Below, piece by piece: positions 16,398 to 26,824 of a DNA stretch of 64,000 nucleotides. The notes under the pieces were generated by a model. It had not been told where the DNA came from. It ran no database searches and worked only from the letters and a program-made list of their open reading frames with translations. Every line of letters begins with the position of its first letter. Position 1 is the first letter of the stretch. Origin of the DNA: Phycisphaerae bacterium (lineage in GTDB: Bacteria; Planctomycetota; Phycisphaerae; Sedimentisphaerales; Anaerobacaceae); contig JAIPFM010000098.1 in NCBI GenBank assembly GCA_021736645.1, positions 19,872 to 83,871 of the forward strand. The letters are read 5' to 3'. Made by a program: the position numbers and the translations under genes.

Positions 16398-18296
16398 ATG
16401 TTTCTCTGTCGCGGGCTGCGGTGGGCCGTCTTTGTTGTCTCCCTTCTTTTCGTCGGGCTCGGGGCCCTGCAGGCCGAGGACACGGTCAAGCTCACGACCG
16501 AGGATCTCACCGGGCGAAGCTTCCGGTTCAGCTGGCGTGACAGAAACAATGGCGGCGTCAACGGCATCCTCGTCCTGGACAAGGACAAACGCATCTCTGG
16601 TATCAACAGTCCGAATGAGACGTCGTGGGAGATCGACGGCCAGGGCCGTCTCCTGATCAAGCATGCGGACGGGCGCGTGTCAACGACATTCGAAACCTGT
16701 GAGGTACGCAAGGGCGCGTACTTCTTCGAGGGACCCTTTCATCTGCGTGACGGGATCGTTCATCGGCTCGAGGAGACTGGCGACCGACCTGATGCGCCGC
16801 TTCCGGAACTCTCCCTGGGCCTCCCCGATGAACTCCTGATCAGCAGCCAGCTGATATTTTGCCTTGATGAGGGCGTGGACCGCGATGTGATCCTCCCCTC
16901 CGGACGCACATTTTCGATCCGCCTGCTGTCTGTTAACGAGCAGCGTGACACCGTGGTCGGCCTCATTCGCCGAGCCGAAGTACGTATTACCCTCAACAAC
17001 AAGCGCCACGACCTGATCTGTGCGCCCTATGTGATGCCTGCCGTGATCGGGGACGTGCGCATTCAGGCTGACACGACTTCCGGCTTCACCACACTGCCGG
17101 GACGCGTGCAGTTCTCAGTGTGGGACGCTGCGGATCCGATCGTGGACGTTTCGAAGTTCTGCTTTCCCCTGCCTGACTACCGGCCCCTGTCGCACGGCAT
17201 GCAATGCACCAACGAGCCGGTCCACCTGGGGCGCAAGGACGGAGATCCGTCTGGCGCGAGTTTTTACCACGCCTACGGGATCGACTTTGCCGGCTTCGAG
17301 GGCGGCGAGAACGTGGTGTCCTGTGTGGACGGGCGCGTGGTACGCGTCCTGCCCGATGCGATTCTCGTGGACATCATGGACGAAACCGGGCTCATCTGGG
17401 AGTACCACCACCTCAACTCGGTCGCGCCGGGGCTTGCAGTAGGCGACATGGTAAAGAAGGGCGATGTGATCGGGGTACTCGGGCGGAGCGGTCCCTCCGG
17501 CAACTTCTCACACCTTCACGTCGGCGCATTTCTCACCCCCGATCATATGCACCAGGGCCAGTACACCCAGCGTCTGAACTGGTATCCCTGGATGATCGAG
17601 GCCTGGCGTGCAGGCCATCCGAACTCACCCCTTGCAGTTTCCGGCGCCCACCACCAGGTGCGTGTGGGCGAGTCCTTCGTGCTGGACGGCTCGACCTCGA
17701 TGCCCGGGAACCGACCGATCGTGCGCACGCAGTGGGAACTGTCAGACGGCACGATCGTGGATACGGTAAAGACCACCCAGTCCCTGTCCGAGCCCGGCGT
17801 CTATGTGGCTGCGCTTCGCGTGTGGGATTCAGCAGGACGCGAGGATGTCGACTTCCACAAGATCAAGGTGTTTTCGAAGGGCGTGCCCGAGCCCTGGCTG
17901 CCCGTGATCTTCATGACGAGCACGCCGACCGGGGCTGTGTACACCGGTGAGCCGGTACGCTTCCGACTCTGGCTGCACGGTGCCGAGCAGACGCCTATGC
18001 GCCTCGATTTCGGGGACGGGCAGGTCGTTGACGAATACGCCTCGTTCACCGTGGTCGAACACACGTTCCGCGATCCCGGCCTGCATGTCGTGACTGCAAC
18101 CGCCGAGGTCAACGGCGTGAAGACTACATCGAAGCAGAAGGTGATCGTGCGTCCCGTGGCCGAGCACAACACCGGGGACATGCGAAAGGGCGATACCTCG
18201 CGTGAGGCCGCGTCAAGGGACAGGGTGACGCGCGACCGGTTTGCGCAGGAGCGCCAGCGCCAGGAAGCACGGAACGTTCAAGCATCAAGGCCCTGA
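16398..18296 (+). CDS. M23 (LytM-type) metallopeptidase with C-terminal PKD domains
   Basis: ATG 16398 is chosen because it directly precedes a clean signal peptide (CRGLRWAVFVVSLLFVGLGALQAED); the frame is open from 16332, and GGAGGG lies a rather long 13 bases upstream of 16398. After about 280 residues of unassigned beta-rich sequence comes an M23 domain with the zinc ligands HAYGIDFAG (His and Asp, about 290) and HLHVG (second His of the HxH pair, about 371). Two PKD/Ig-like repeats follow at roughly 418-485 and 510-590 (VLDGSTSM, LDFGDGQVVDEY, HTFRDPGLHVVTATAEV). The last 40 residues are very charged and Arg-rich. Likely a periplasmic endopeptidase or a peptidase-fold adhesin; the retained ligands argue for activity. 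Confidence 0.85.
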   Translation: MFLCRGLRWAVFVVSLLFVGLGALQAEDTVKLTTEDLTGRSFRFSWRDRNNGGVNGILVLDKDKRISGINSPNETSWEIDGQGRLLIKHADGRVSTTFETCEVRKGAYFFEGPFHLRDGIVHRLEETGDRPDAPLPELSLGLPDELLISSQLIFCLDEGVDRDVILPSGRTFSIRLLSVNEQRDTVVGLIRRAEVRITLNNKRHDLICAPYVMPAVIGDVRIQADTTSGFTTLPGRVQFSVWDAADPIVDVSKFCFPLPDYRPLSHGMQCTNEPVHLGRKDGDPSGASFYHAYGIDFAGFEGGENVVSCVDGRVVRVLPDAILVDIMDETGLIWEYHHLNSVAPGLAVGDMVKKGDVIGVLGRSGPSGNFSHLHVGAFLTPDHMHQGQYTQRLNWYPWMIEAWRAGHPNSPLAVSGAHHQVRVGESFVLDGSTSMPGNRPIVRTQWELSDGTIVDTVKTTQSLSEPGVYVAALRVWDSAGREDVDFHKIKVFSKGVPEPWLPVIFMTSTPTGAVYTGEPVRFRLWLHGAEQTPMRLDFGDGQVVDEYASFTVVEHTFRDPGLHVVTATAEVNGVKTTSKQKVIVRPVAEHNTGDMRKGDTSREAASRDRVTRDRFAQERQRQEARNVQASRP

Positions 18297-18439
18297 TCGA
18301 GCGGGACCAGAGGCGTTAGAGTTCTCTCTCTTGGACGGCAGAGTCACGATGTCCGCAAGTCCCTTTCAGGCTGTTCTACCCTGAGGCCTGTGACACATTG
18401 GGTAGACAGATCCTCGAGGATTTTTCCGGTTTCAAGCAT

Positions 18440-20113
18440 TCAGCGTTCTGTGAGAGAGCCGATCGTTTCTTTGGCCAGGTTGGCTGGCTGATGGAGCTTG
18501 TAGACCGGGTAGGTCGTGGGGCCACTGCCCCATTGAAGCCCCAGGTAGCGGTCAAAGTAATTCCAGACGATCAACCCGTCGTCGCTTTCCGGCTCCAGCA
18601 GGCAGGCTGCCAGGTTGGCCAGGGGCTGGGCCGTGCTGACAAAGCAGGTTCCGGCTGGGAATTCTCTTTCCTCCAGCGAGGTTTCTCCCTGGATCGAATT
18701 TGTGTAGTGTCCCTGGTTGATGCGTGCGCTCGGTGTGATCTCGGTCACAGTGAATGATTCGACAGTGAGAGAGACCGGTTTTGTGAGTCGTTCCACCATG
18801 ATTCCGTGCTGCTGCAGCTTTTCGATGACGGCCGTATCAGGCACAGTGATCAGATAGGCGCGAGGGAAGGGCACCGCTCGCTGCTTTGTGTATCTGGCGT
18901 AATAGGGGACATTGAAATAGGTCTTCTTTGTGTCTGTCGGTTTCGCGCGCGCTGTGCGGCCCTCTTGCGCCGTGATTTCCATTTCATACCCAAGGATGGT
19001 GAAACGGTCCCGGATCGGCTCACGGCCATACTCGGCAATAAAACCATGGTCCCCCGTTGGATTCAATCCCCGTGCCGTGGTTTTCCGGTCCGCTTCCTTG
19101 AGCATGCCGGCGATCTCATCGCGGTTGGCTCGGCAGTGATCCAGCACGGAGAGAAACAGGTTGTAGCAGGCGTGCACTCTCTCCTCGAAGCCCACGTAGG
19201 GATATTGCTCGTTCAATATGGACAGCCGGTTTCTGAGACCCACATAGTTGGAGAGGTAGCGCGGCTGAGGCTCAAGGGGCACCCAGCCCTTCTCCGGGTT
19301 GCGCACATCCATGAAATCTCCGTGGGGCAGGCACAGGGTATTGTATTGCTCTCGCATGCGCTCGTTGACTGCCGGCATCATGGTGTCAGCCATGTAATCC
19401 AGAAGGGTGGTGTCACCGTTGGGATTGAGTCCCCAGGTCCAGGTCACCGGTTCCTGATGATAGGAACCATTGTGGGTGTGGCTGTCCAGAAAGAGCATGG
19501 GATCCCAGCGCATGAGGACATTTTGGACCAGGCCGAGGACTTCAGGACTCTCAAGCTTCATCCCGTCACGGTTCAGGTCGAGGTTCTGACCGTTGTATCG
19601 GATGCCGACTCCCTGTTTGGGGCCCACCTGCCGCGGCCGGTTGTCCGGGCTGATCTTCTCATTGCCGTCGGCATTGAAAATCGGGGCAATCAGGACCACC
19701 AGCTTGTCGAGATAGGGAGGCGTCTTGCCATGCAGGATATCGCGCGCGAGCATCAGGGCCGCTTCCTTTCCTTCCACCTCGCCGGCATGGATATTGGCCT
19801 GAAGGTACACCACCTCCCGGTCGTCGTGCCTCAGTTCGGCGGGCGAAGCAGGAGGCGGGTTGCCGATGACCAGCAGAGGGACTTTCCGGCCTTCAGCACT
19901 CGTACAGAGAGTCTCGACCCGGATCAGCGGGCTTTGCCGCTGCAGTGCCTGGATGAAGTCAATGACATCCGCGAACCGTGAAGTCGCTTCAAAATCGCTC
20001 GATTCCGCAATGGTCAGCGGTTTTGGCTGGGCTGCCACATACATCGGGCGTCCCAAAAGCATAAGGCCTGAGAGGATGAGTGTGCAAAGTCTTGTGGAGT
20101 GGCTTATAGTCAT
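18440..20113 (-). CDS. Secreted M14-family zinc carboxypeptidase
   Basis: The 557-residue protein starts with a signal peptide (TLILSGLMLLGRPMYVAAQ). The M14 signature is complete: the zinc ligands His and Glu in NIHAGEVEGKEA, Arg/Asn region NGQNLDLNRDGMK, third zinc ligand His in DSHTHNGSY, and the catalytic Glu probably within LNEQYPYVGFEERV. The C-terminal part is an added domain of about 200 residues without catalytic motifs. Members of this planctomycete and Bacteroidetes subgroup are thought to remove C-terminal residues from peptides outside the cytoplasm. It lies 64 bases downstream of the VPS10-type gene on the same strand and is probably cotranscribed with it. Confidence 0.9.
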   Translation of the reverse strand: MTISHSTRLCTLILSGLMLLGRPMYVAAQPKPLTIAESSDFEATSRFADVIDFIQALQRQSPLIRVETLCTSAEGRKVPLLVIGNPPPASPAELRHDDREVVYLQANIHAGEVEGKEAALMLARDILHGKTPPYLDKLVVLIAPIFNADGNEKISPDNRPRQVGPKQGVGIRYNGQNLDLNRDGMKLESPEVLGLVQNVLMRWDPMLFLDSHTHNGSYHQEPVTWTWGLNPNGDTTLLDYMADTMMPAVNERMREQYNTLCLPHGDFMDVRNPEKGWVPLEPQPRYLSNYVGLRNRLSILNEQYPYVGFEERVHACYNLFLSVLDHCRANRDEIAGMLKEADRKTTARGLNPTGDHGFIAEYGREPIRDRFTILGYEMEITAQEGRTARAKPTDTKKTYFNVPYYARYTKQRAVPFPRAYLITVPDTAVIEKLQQHGIMVERLTKPVSLTVESFTVTEITPSARINQGHYTNSIQGETSLEEREFPAGTCFVSTAQPLANLAACLLEPESDDGLIVWNYFDRYLGLQWGSGPTTYPVYKLHQPANLAKETIGSLTER

Positions 20114-20177
20114 GCTCGTTCTCTTCTTTCTCTACTGACAGGATACTGTATGGTTTTTCATTGTCCGAAGAAACGGC

Positions 20178-22874
20178 TCATAACGGCTTGACCCGAATCG
20201 TCCGGGGTTTACCCAGTCGGGTCTCTTGGCCGTCCGAGACCTTGAGCAAGGTGATCGTGTACTTGCCTGGTTCCACCAGCGGTCCTGATCGGCCTCTGCG
20301 GCGACCCTGTCGGCCTTCTTGTTCCTGCGGTTGGGAGGACCTGCGTAAATCCCAGACCACACGATGCAGGCCCGCTGCGGCCGGACCTGTCAATCGGCGT
20401 ATGGGTTCACCCTGGGCGTCCGTGATTGCGAGCACGATTCTGTGATCATTGCCTGTGATCGCTTCACGCACATAGTAGTGAAGCGTGGCGCCGAACGGAG
20501 GATTGGGCGTGGTGACATTGCCGAACGCAGCCACGACAGTGCCGAGTTCGTTGTAGACTCTCGCATCACGGGGTGGAAACAGCGAGCCCTCCTGCGCCAG
20601 AGTTCGGGGCGTGAGGTGACGCAGCGGTGTGTAATCGTCGAGCACATAGAATCCCCGTCCGAACGTGGCAGCGACCAGATCGTTCTCCCGGCGCTGCAGG
20701 GCCAGGTCCCGGAATGGGATGGTGGGCGCTCCGGTGCGGAGCTGGACCCAGTGCTGTCCGCCGTCGACCGTGAAGAAGAGTCCGAACTCTGTGCCCGCAA
20801 AAAGCAGATTGGGATTCACGTGATCCTCCACGACTGACCAGACCCCGTGTCGAGCCGGCAGGTCGCCGGCAATGGATGTCCAGGTTCTGGCGCGGTCATG
20901 GCTCTGTAACAGGTACGGCTTGAAATCGCCCCGTTGATAGTTGTGGAGCGCCACGTAGACCGTATCGGCATCGTGCTGCGAGGCGCAGATGTCGGACACG
21001 TAGGCCCTGTCCGGTATGCCTGGGAACCGTTCCGTGCGCCGCCATGTCTGGCCGCTGTCTTCGGACGCCTGGACCAGCCCGTCATCCGTGCCGATGTACA
21101 GCAGACCCTCTTCGAGCGGTGATTCGTCCAAAGCAGAGCTGACACTCAGCGACGTGGTGAAGCGATTCTTCTGGACTGCATCGTCCCCCCAGGTCTTGCC
21201 CATGAGACGCTGATTGTCAGGGTCGAGCTGGCGCGTCAGGTCGCCGCTCACAGGCTGCCAGGTATCGCCGCGATCCTCGCTGCGATACAGACGATTTCCC
21301 GCCATGTACAGGCGTGTGTGCGAGTGCGCACTGATCATCAAGGGCGTATCCCAATGCCAGCGAGCAACCGGATCATTGGGATCCTGAGCGGGCCTGATGC
21401 CCTTGCTGATCCCGGTGGACTTGTCCAGCCTGAATGCCGCACCGTTTTGGGAAAGGCCGTAGATGATATCCGTGTTCTCCGGATCGATGCGTGGTTGAAA
21501 ACCGTCTCCGCCTCCGGTTTGAATCCACTCGCTGGCCCGTATCCCGGTGCGATACACGGTACGCGAAGGCCCGCCCATGGAGCCGTTATCCTGCGTACCG
21601 CCGTACACGTGATAAAAGGGCAGGGCACTGTCAGTGGCCACACGATAGAACTGCGGTGTCGGGAGATTGGTAAAGTGACGCCAGGTGGCCCCGTGGTCGT
21701 ACGACTCGTACAGCCCGCCATCGTTGCCCACGAGAAGGTGGTTCCGGTCTGTGGGGTCAAAGGCCATGGCATGATGGTCCACGTGCATGGACCAGGGGAC
21801 ACGCTCAAAATTCCGGCCGCCGTCCTCAGTGACATGTATGGTCATGTCCATGGCGTAGACCCGATCGAACTGATGCGGATCCGCATAGATCTCTCCGTAG
21901 TATTGCGGGTCAATCACGCTGTAGTTGCTTTGTCGTGTCCAGGTTTCACCACTATCGGCAGACCGGAAGAAACCGCTCTCGTTCCCGGCCGCGCACACCA
22001 GGGCGTACACGACATCCGGATTCTGAGGCGACACGGCCAGGGCGATGCGCCCGATATCCACGGCAGGCAGGCCATTGCTTAGCTTCTTCCAGGTCTGTCC
22101 GCCATCCGTGGTCTTGTAGATCGCAGACTCAGGTCCGCCTCCGATCAACAGGCCGACATGACGCCGGCGCTGGTAAGCAGCCGCATAGATGACATCAGGA
22201 TCGCGCGCATCGAACGCCATGTCGGTGATACCGGTGTTCTCGCTGATTTCGAGTACGGCCTTCCACGTGCGCCCGCCGTCGGTTGTCTTGAATACGCCGC
22301 GCTCTCCGCCGCTCGACCAGAGCGGACCTTCTGCGGCCGCGAATACGACGTCCGAATCACGGGGATCGACCAGGATTCTACCGATATGCTGCGAGTCACT
22401 CAGTCCCATACAGGTCCATGTGCGTCCCCCGTCCGTACTCTTGTATATGCCGTCACCGTACCCCACACTTCGATTGGAGGAGTTCTCTCCGGTCCCCAGC
22501 CAGACGATATCAGGCTGTCGCGTGTCGATCGTCACGCAGCCCAGCGAATAGGAACCGCCCTCATCGAAGATGGGTTCCCAGCCGATCCCGCAATTCGTGG
22601 TCTTCCACAGACCGCCCGATGCGCTGGCAAGATACCAAAGGCTGTGATTACGCGGATCCACGGCGATGTCGGCCACGCGGCCCGGTTTGATCGCCGGTCC
22701 CAGAGACCTCAACGTGAGATCGCCAACGAATGCCGAGGTCAGTTGGACTGTCCCGTCGCCAAGAGGCTGGGTCGACCGAGCAGCAACTCCGAGATCGGAG
22801 CCCTGACCCTGTACAGGGCGGCTTTGCAGCATTAAGAACGATATCACACAGACGGCAGCAAGGATTCGCTTCAT
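20178..22874 (-). CDS. Large secreted VPS10/sortilin-type beta-propeller protein
   Basis: ATG 22874 has AGGAG 7 bases upstream and is followed by a signal peptide (RILAAVCVISFLMLQSRPVQGQ). Most of the 898 residues are BNR/Asp-box blades: IYKSTDGGRTW, VFKTTDGGRTWK, IYKTTDGGQTWK, FFRSADSGETW, LYRSEDRGDTW and others. The overall order matches the long proteins usually annotated as glycosyl hydrolase or sortilin-like, with the opening RSLGPAIKPGRVADIAV. The last 130 residues form a beta-sandwich with FNVTTPNPPFGA-like sequence. Catalytic residues of sialidases are not evident, so I would not call it an enzyme. It is divergent from the transporter gene at 23094 and upstream of an M14 peptidase, a frequent partner for such extracellular peptide-binding propellers. 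Confidence 0.85.
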   Translation of the reverse strand: MKRILAAVCVISFLMLQSRPVQGQGSDLGVAARSTQPLGDGTVQLTSAFVGDLTLRSLGPAIKPGRVADIAVDPRNHSLWYLASASGGLWKTTNCGIGWEPIFDEGGSYSLGCVTIDTRQPDIVWLGTGENSSNRSVGYGDGIYKSTDGGRTWTCMGLSDSQHIGRILVDPRDSDVVFAAAEGPLWSSGGERGVFKTTDGGRTWKAVLEISENTGITDMAFDARDPDVIYAAAYQRRRHVGLLIGGGPESAIYKTTDGGQTWKKLSNGLPAVDIGRIALAVSPQNPDVVYALVCAAGNESGFFRSADSGETWTRQSNYSVIDPQYYGEIYADPHQFDRVYAMDMTIHVTEDGGRNFERVPWSMHVDHHAMAFDPTDRNHLLVGNDGGLYESYDHGATWRHFTNLPTPQFYRVATDSALPFYHVYGGTQDNGSMGGPSRTVYRTGIRASEWIQTGGGDGFQPRIDPENTDIIYGLSQNGAAFRLDKSTGISKGIRPAQDPNDPVARWHWDTPLMISAHSHTRLYMAGNRLYRSEDRGDTWQPVSGDLTRQLDPDNQRLMGKTWGDDAVQKNRFTTSLSVSSALDESPLEEGLLYIGTDDGLVQASEDSGQTWRRTERFPGIPDRAYVSDICASQHDADTVYVALHNYQRGDFKPYLLQSHDRARTWTSIAGDLPARHGVWSVVEDHVNPNLLFAGTEFGLFFTVDGGQHWVQLRTGAPTIPFRDLALQRRENDLVAATFGRGFYVLDDYTPLRHLTPRTLAQEGSLFPPRDARVYNELGTVVAAFGNVTTPNPPFGATLHYYVREAITGNDHRIVLAITDAQGEPIRRLTGPAAAGLHRVVWDLRRSSQPQEQEGRQGRRRGRSGPLVEPGKYTITLLKVSDGQETRLGKPRTIRVKPL

Positions 22875-23093
22875 ATTAATTCTCCTATGGGTATGCTGTT
22901 ATATTGGCACCACGATTCTCCGGATAGAGCTTGCATGCTCCAAAGCACAAGAATAACATAAGCCGCTGATTTGGCAAGTGTCTAAATGCGATCGGCAAGA
23001 CCTCAGTGGCCCCTGGTCAAGTGCATCTGCTGATTGGGCTCTAAAGCAGATCAACTCTTCAAATAGGACATCGGTGTTTATAAGAGGATCTCT

Positions 23094-24599
23094 ATGGCAG
23101 ACAATCTTGATACGAGTGTAAATCAACGTTTTTCATCACGTCTGGGTTTTTTGTTGAGCGTGATCGGGATCGCCGTGGGTACGGGAAATATCTGGCGTTT
23201 TCCCCGGATTGTCGCTCAGAACGGCTCGGATGAAGGGGCCGGAGCCTTTTTGGTGGCCTGGACCGTATTTCTGTTTCTCTGGAGCATCCCATTGGTCCTG
23301 GCCGAATATGCCATGGGGCGTAAATGCAGGATGGGTGTGGTGGGGACCATTGCCAAGATCGCTGGAGAAAAATTTGCCTGGATGGGGGCGTTTATGGCTT
23401 TTGTGACCGCGGCCATTACGTTTTTCTATTCAGTCGTTCTTGGCTGGTGCCTTTATTATTTTTTCCAGACGCTGATGCATCCTCTGCCCCTGACCACAGA
23501 GGCCGCCATGACCCGATGGAATGACTATCAAGGCAGCGCCTGGCCCCTGGTTTCGCACGCCGCTGTGGTGGGACTTGGCGCGTTTGCCATATGGCGAGGC
23601 ATACGATCCATAGAACGCGTCAACAAAATACTGATCCCCACATTACTGGCTATTGTGCTGATTTCTGTGGTTCGCGGATTGACCCTTCCCGGTGCATGGG
23701 CAGGTGTCGCCTACCTCTTTAGGCCTGAGTGGGGACAGTTACTGCGCCCGAGGATCTGGATGGAGGCCCTGACGCAAAATGCCTGGGATGTCGGCGCTGG
23801 CTGGGGGCTTTATCTCACCTATGCAGCGTACGTCAAACGAGAGCATGGCGTGGTCAAGAACGGTTTTGTGACACCCATCGGGAATAACCTGGTTTCCATG
23901 TTGGCGGCCCTCATGGTGTTTGCCACGGTATTTGCCGTGCTGCGCACGGAAATGGGGATGACGCGCCCAGAGGTGCTCGAGATCATGCGCACCAGTGGCC
24001 TGGCGTCCACAGGATTGACCTTCATCTGGATGCCCCAACTCTTCGCACGCATGTTGTTTGGGCGTCCCCTGGCCATCCTCTTCTTTTTGGGATTGACCTT
24101 TGCCGGGTTTTCGTCCCTGATCGCCCACCTGGAACTGTCCACGAGAGTCCTGATCGATGCGGGCCTGAAGCGGTCCCGCGCGATCGTCATTGTGACAGTC
24201 GTTATTTACCTGCTGGGTGTTCCCTCTGCCATCAGCCTCAATGTCCTGAAGAATCAGGACTTTGTCTGGGGGTACGCCCTGATCATATCAGGGGCCCTGG
24301 CCGCCCTGGCCGTGGCACGGTATGGCGCCCGTCGCTTGCGACAAGAGGAACTGCTGGTGGATGAAAACGACTGGAAGCTCGGGCGCTGGTGGGATGTCGT
24401 TCTGGTGGGGTTTGTGCCCCTGGGCGCTATGACGCTTCTGATCTGGTGGCTGGTCAAAGAGGCCCGGCCCGGTAAATGGTACAATCCACTTGATCCCACA
24501 AGCGTTGCAAACTGTCTGGTCCAATGGTGTGTGGTCTTGACGATTCTGGGGCTCATGGGTCGTTGGCTCGCACGACGCTCACTCAAAAATACGCAATAG
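23094..24599 (+). CDS. Neurotransmitter:sodium symporter (NSS/SNF) family transporter
   Basis: The 501-residue protein is hydrophobic throughout, with about 12 predicted membrane helices as in LeuT. Helix 1 carries the family signature GTGNIWRFPRIVAQNG, including the unwound segment that binds sodium and substrate. A second conserved region is QNAWDVGAGWGLYLTYAAY in helix 6. It probably imports an amino acid or related compound with sodium. The aminotransferase 250 bases downstream on the same strand suggests that the substrate is an amino acid to be deaminated. The intergenic stretch 22875-23093 is shared with the divergent propeller gene. Confidence 0.93.
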   Translation: MADNLDTSVNQRFSSRLGFLLSVIGIAVGTGNIWRFPRIVAQNGSDEGAGAFLVAWTVFLFLWSIPLVLAEYAMGRKCRMGVVGTIAKIAGEKFAWMGAFMAFVTAAITFFYSVVLGWCLYYFFQTLMHPLPLTTEAAMTRWNDYQGSAWPLVSHAAVVGLGAFAIWRGIRSIERVNKILIPTLLAIVLISVVRGLTLPGAWAGVAYLFRPEWGQLLRPRIWMEALTQNAWDVGAGWGLYLTYAAYVKREHGVVKNGFVTPIGNNLVSMLAALMVFATVFAVLRTEMGMTRPEVLEIMRTSGLASTGLTFIWMPQLFARMLFGRPLAILFFLGLTFAGFSSLIAHLELSTRVLIDAGLKRSRAIVIVTVVIYLLGVPSAISLNVLKNQDFVWGYALIISGALAALAVARYGARRLRQEELLVDENDWKLGRWWDVVLVGFVPLGAMTLLIWWLVKEARPGKWYNPLDPTSVANCLVQWCVVLTILGLMGRWLARRSLKNTQ

Positions 24600-24850
24600 C
24601 CTATGGGCTTCCAAAATATGCCTGGAAAGGTTCTTTGTGGCTATTCGATCTCTAAGAGAATCTGGCGATCTTCGCCCTTGATCTGCGCTGCATGGAGGTT
24701 TATACTTATTTCGTTAATTACTTCAAGGTTGAACGCCCCAAAGTCCTTTCAGAAAACTAATGAAGCCAGGTCACGAGAAACGTCCGTTCTGATGTGACGC
24801 AGTCATCAAAAGGCTGGAAAACCTACAAGCAAAAGAATAGGAACCAACAA

Positions 24851-25993
24851 ATGGCGAGTTTTGAACCCTTTGTCATGGAACGCATGATGTCCAAATTTGA
24901 GCAGGATGTCGAATTCAATCTCTCTGAAAGTGGGGTTCATCCGATACGCCTGGGGGACCTGCTGGAGAACAACGCTGACTTCGTGAATCGTCTCCTGTCA
25001 ACGCCGATCAACTATCCGCACGTCAATGGCATCCCTGAACTGAGAAGAAACATTGCCAATCTATATGATGGGGCAAAACCTGAGAACGTGCTGGTTACTG
25101 TGGGCGCGATCGAGGCAAACTATATCTCAACGCGCACGCTCCTGTCCGAGGGAGATGGCATTGCCATTATGCTGCCCAATTACATGCAAATCTGGGGCAT
25201 TGCCAAGAATCATGGATTCGAGATCCAGCCATTCTACCTCAACGAGGACAAGGGATGGGCACCGGATATGGCTCAACTTGAGTCGACTGTGAATGCCAGG
25301 ACAAAAATGATTGCGGTGTGTAATCCCAACAATCCCACTGGCCGGATTCTCACGGAGTCTGAAATGGATGCGATCGTTGCCTGTGCTGAGCGTACAGGCG
25401 CCTGGATTCTGGCGGATGAAGTGTATCGCGGTGCTGATCGAGTTTCAGAGGAGGAAAATCCCTCCTTCTTTGGTCGGTACGACAGGGTGTTGGCGATTGG
25501 AAGCATGAGCAAGGCCTATGGTCTTCCGGGTCTGCGCATAGGTTGGGTGGTTGGCCCCCAGAATATGATTGACCAGATATGGGCACGACATGAATACGTG
25601 ACCATCAGCGCCACCATGCTGTCCAATCAATTGGCGGCCCTCGCGCTTTCACCGGAGGTAAGACCCAGACTGATCAAGCGTACGCGGGATTACATCCGGA
25701 AAGGCTATGCGGTCCTGCAGGCATGGGCGGACAGGCACCGGAGCACCTTTACACTGCATCCACCAGACGCTGCAGCCATCGCCTTTATGCGATATTCGCT
25801 GGACGTGAATTCGACTGATTTCACAGACCGATTGCGGGAGGACAAGGGTGTTCTGGTGGTGCCCGGCGATCATTTTGGTCTGGACCACTTTGTTCGAGTC
25901 AGCTTTGGCTTGCCGCAGGATATTCTGGTGTCCGCACTGGATCGCATCAACGCGCTGGTGTTGGAATTGAGTGAACAGGAGCAGACGTCATGA
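24851..25993 (+). CDS. PLP-dependent class I/II aminotransferase
   Basis: ATG 24851 is preferred to the upstream GTG because AGGAA lies 7 bases before it and the resulting N-terminus (ASFEPFVMERMMSKFE) is the family's usual start. The 380-residue protein has the fold-type I landmarks: substrate-side ESGVHP, the cofactor-binding NPNNPTG, DEVYRG, the Schiff-base lysine in GSMSKAYGLPGLRIGW and the carboxylate-binding Arg in FVRVSFG. It belongs to the group around capreomycidine-synthase-like and aspartate/tyrosine aminotransferases; the substrate cannot be fixed. Its position after the NSS transporter suggests uptake followed by transamination. Two pseudopilin genes start 60 bases further on. 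The 250 bases before it contain no supported gene. Confidence 0.92.
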   Translation: MASFEPFVMERMMSKFEQDVEFNLSESGVHPIRLGDLLENNADFVNRLLSTPINYPHVNGIPELRRNIANLYDGAKPENVLVTVGAIEANYISTRTLLSEGDGIAIMLPNYMQIWGIAKNHGFEIQPFYLNEDKGWAPDMAQLESTVNARTKMIAVCNPNNPTGRILTESEMDAIVACAERTGAWILADEVYRGADRVSEEENPSFFGRYDRVLAIGSMSKAYGLPGLRIGWVVGPQNMIDQIWARHEYVTISATMLSNQLAALALSPEVRPRLIKRTRDYIRKGYAVLQAWADRHRSTFTLHPPDAAAIAFMRYSLDVNSTDFTDRLREDKGVLVVPGDHFGLDHFVRVSFGLPQDILVSALDRINALVLELSEQEQTS

Positions 25994-26053
25994 ATGCCGC
26001 GTCATGACAGTTGTGTCTTTTTGTGGGGCAACATCATTGACAGGAGAGTCCTC

Positions 26054-26824
26054 ATGAAACGTAAAGACAAGGGCTTTACACTGATCGAACTGCTCGTGGT
26101 GATTGCCATCATTGCCGTGCTCATGGGCATCCTGATGCCGGCCCTGAGGCGGGTTCGCGAGCAGGCCAAAAGAACGTCTTGTTCCAACAATGTACGCCAG
26201 CAGTGTATGGCATTGTTGATGTATGCCCAGCAGAACGACGGCAAGATGCCCCTGACCACCTTTGGCGGAGGCCAGTGGCTGTGGGACATGTCTTATTTTG
26301 CCACGGATGCGGTTGTGGACAACGGCGGCGAGCGCAAGCTGTTCCGTTGTCTCTCCAATCAAACGAACACGGATGAGGACGCGTACTGGCGTTATAGTGA
26401 GGCGCGGAACTTCTTTGCGTCGGGCCTGGACTCGCCCGAGCCGACCGGGACCCAGGAAAGACAGCAGCACTATCGTGTGACCAGTTACTGTTATCTCATG
26501 GAGACCCACTCCGGTCGTGGACGCATTTTCGCTGACGGTGAGCCGGGCAGCAGAGTCCCTGATCCCTTGAGGAAGTTTGTCAAGACAACGATCCAGGCCG
26601 GATCTCACGGGCGCATGGAATTCGTCTTGGATACAGTGATCAACTACCCGGATGGTTGGATCGTGTCAGATCGCCTCGCGGACTGGGCCCAGGGGACCAA
26701 CCACATGAGGGGTGACAAGCCGGACGGCGGCAATATCGCCTTTCTGGACGGTCATGCCGCCTGGCGTCACTTCGAAGCCATGTATGAACGCTACAGCATA
26801 CAGGGTGTGGTCTTCTGGTGGTAG
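26054..26824 (+). CDS. Pseudopilin-like secreted protein (prepilin N-methylation signal)
   Basis: ATG 26054 follows AGGAGA at 6 bases and gives [20 protein letters not shown], a class III prepilin signal cleaved between Gly and Phe with Glu at +5. The frame is open further upstream, but without a ribosome-binding site. The 256-residue product has a membrane helix (residues 9-30), a coiled segment ([19 protein letters not shown]) and a C-terminal [13 protein letters not shown]. This is the DGH motif of the planctomycete pseudopilin family found in large paralogous sets. Such proteins are thought to be exported through a type II/IV-pilus-like apparatus; no secretion ATPase or peptidase gene is present here. 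A paralogue follows 150 bases later. Confidence 0.9.
   Translation: MKRKDKGFTLIELLVVIAIIAVLMGILMPALRRVREQAKRTSCSNNVRQQCMALLMYAQQNDGKMPLTTFGGGQWLWDMSYFATDAVVDNGGERKLFRCLSNQTNTDEDAYWRYSEARNFFASGLDSPEPTGTQERQQHYRVTSYCYLMETHSGRGRIFADGEPGSRVPDPLRKFVKTTIQAGSHGRMEFVLDTVINYPDGWIVSDRLADWAQGTNHMRGDKPDGGNIAFLDGHAAWRHFEAMYERYSIQGVVFWW

Noticed and set aside
18411..18426. ATCCTCGAGGAT palindrome followed by a T-run as a possible terminator
   Set aside because: The dyad has no loop, so any hairpin would keep only about four pairs; too weak to call.
18806..19981. 391-codon plus-strand ORF
   Set aside because: Antisense shadow of the M14 carboxypeptidase, whose zinc ligands and signal peptide are clear.
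21318..22082. 254-codon plus-strand ORF
   Set aside because: Antisense to the VPS10-type propeller; no recognisable domain or start signal.
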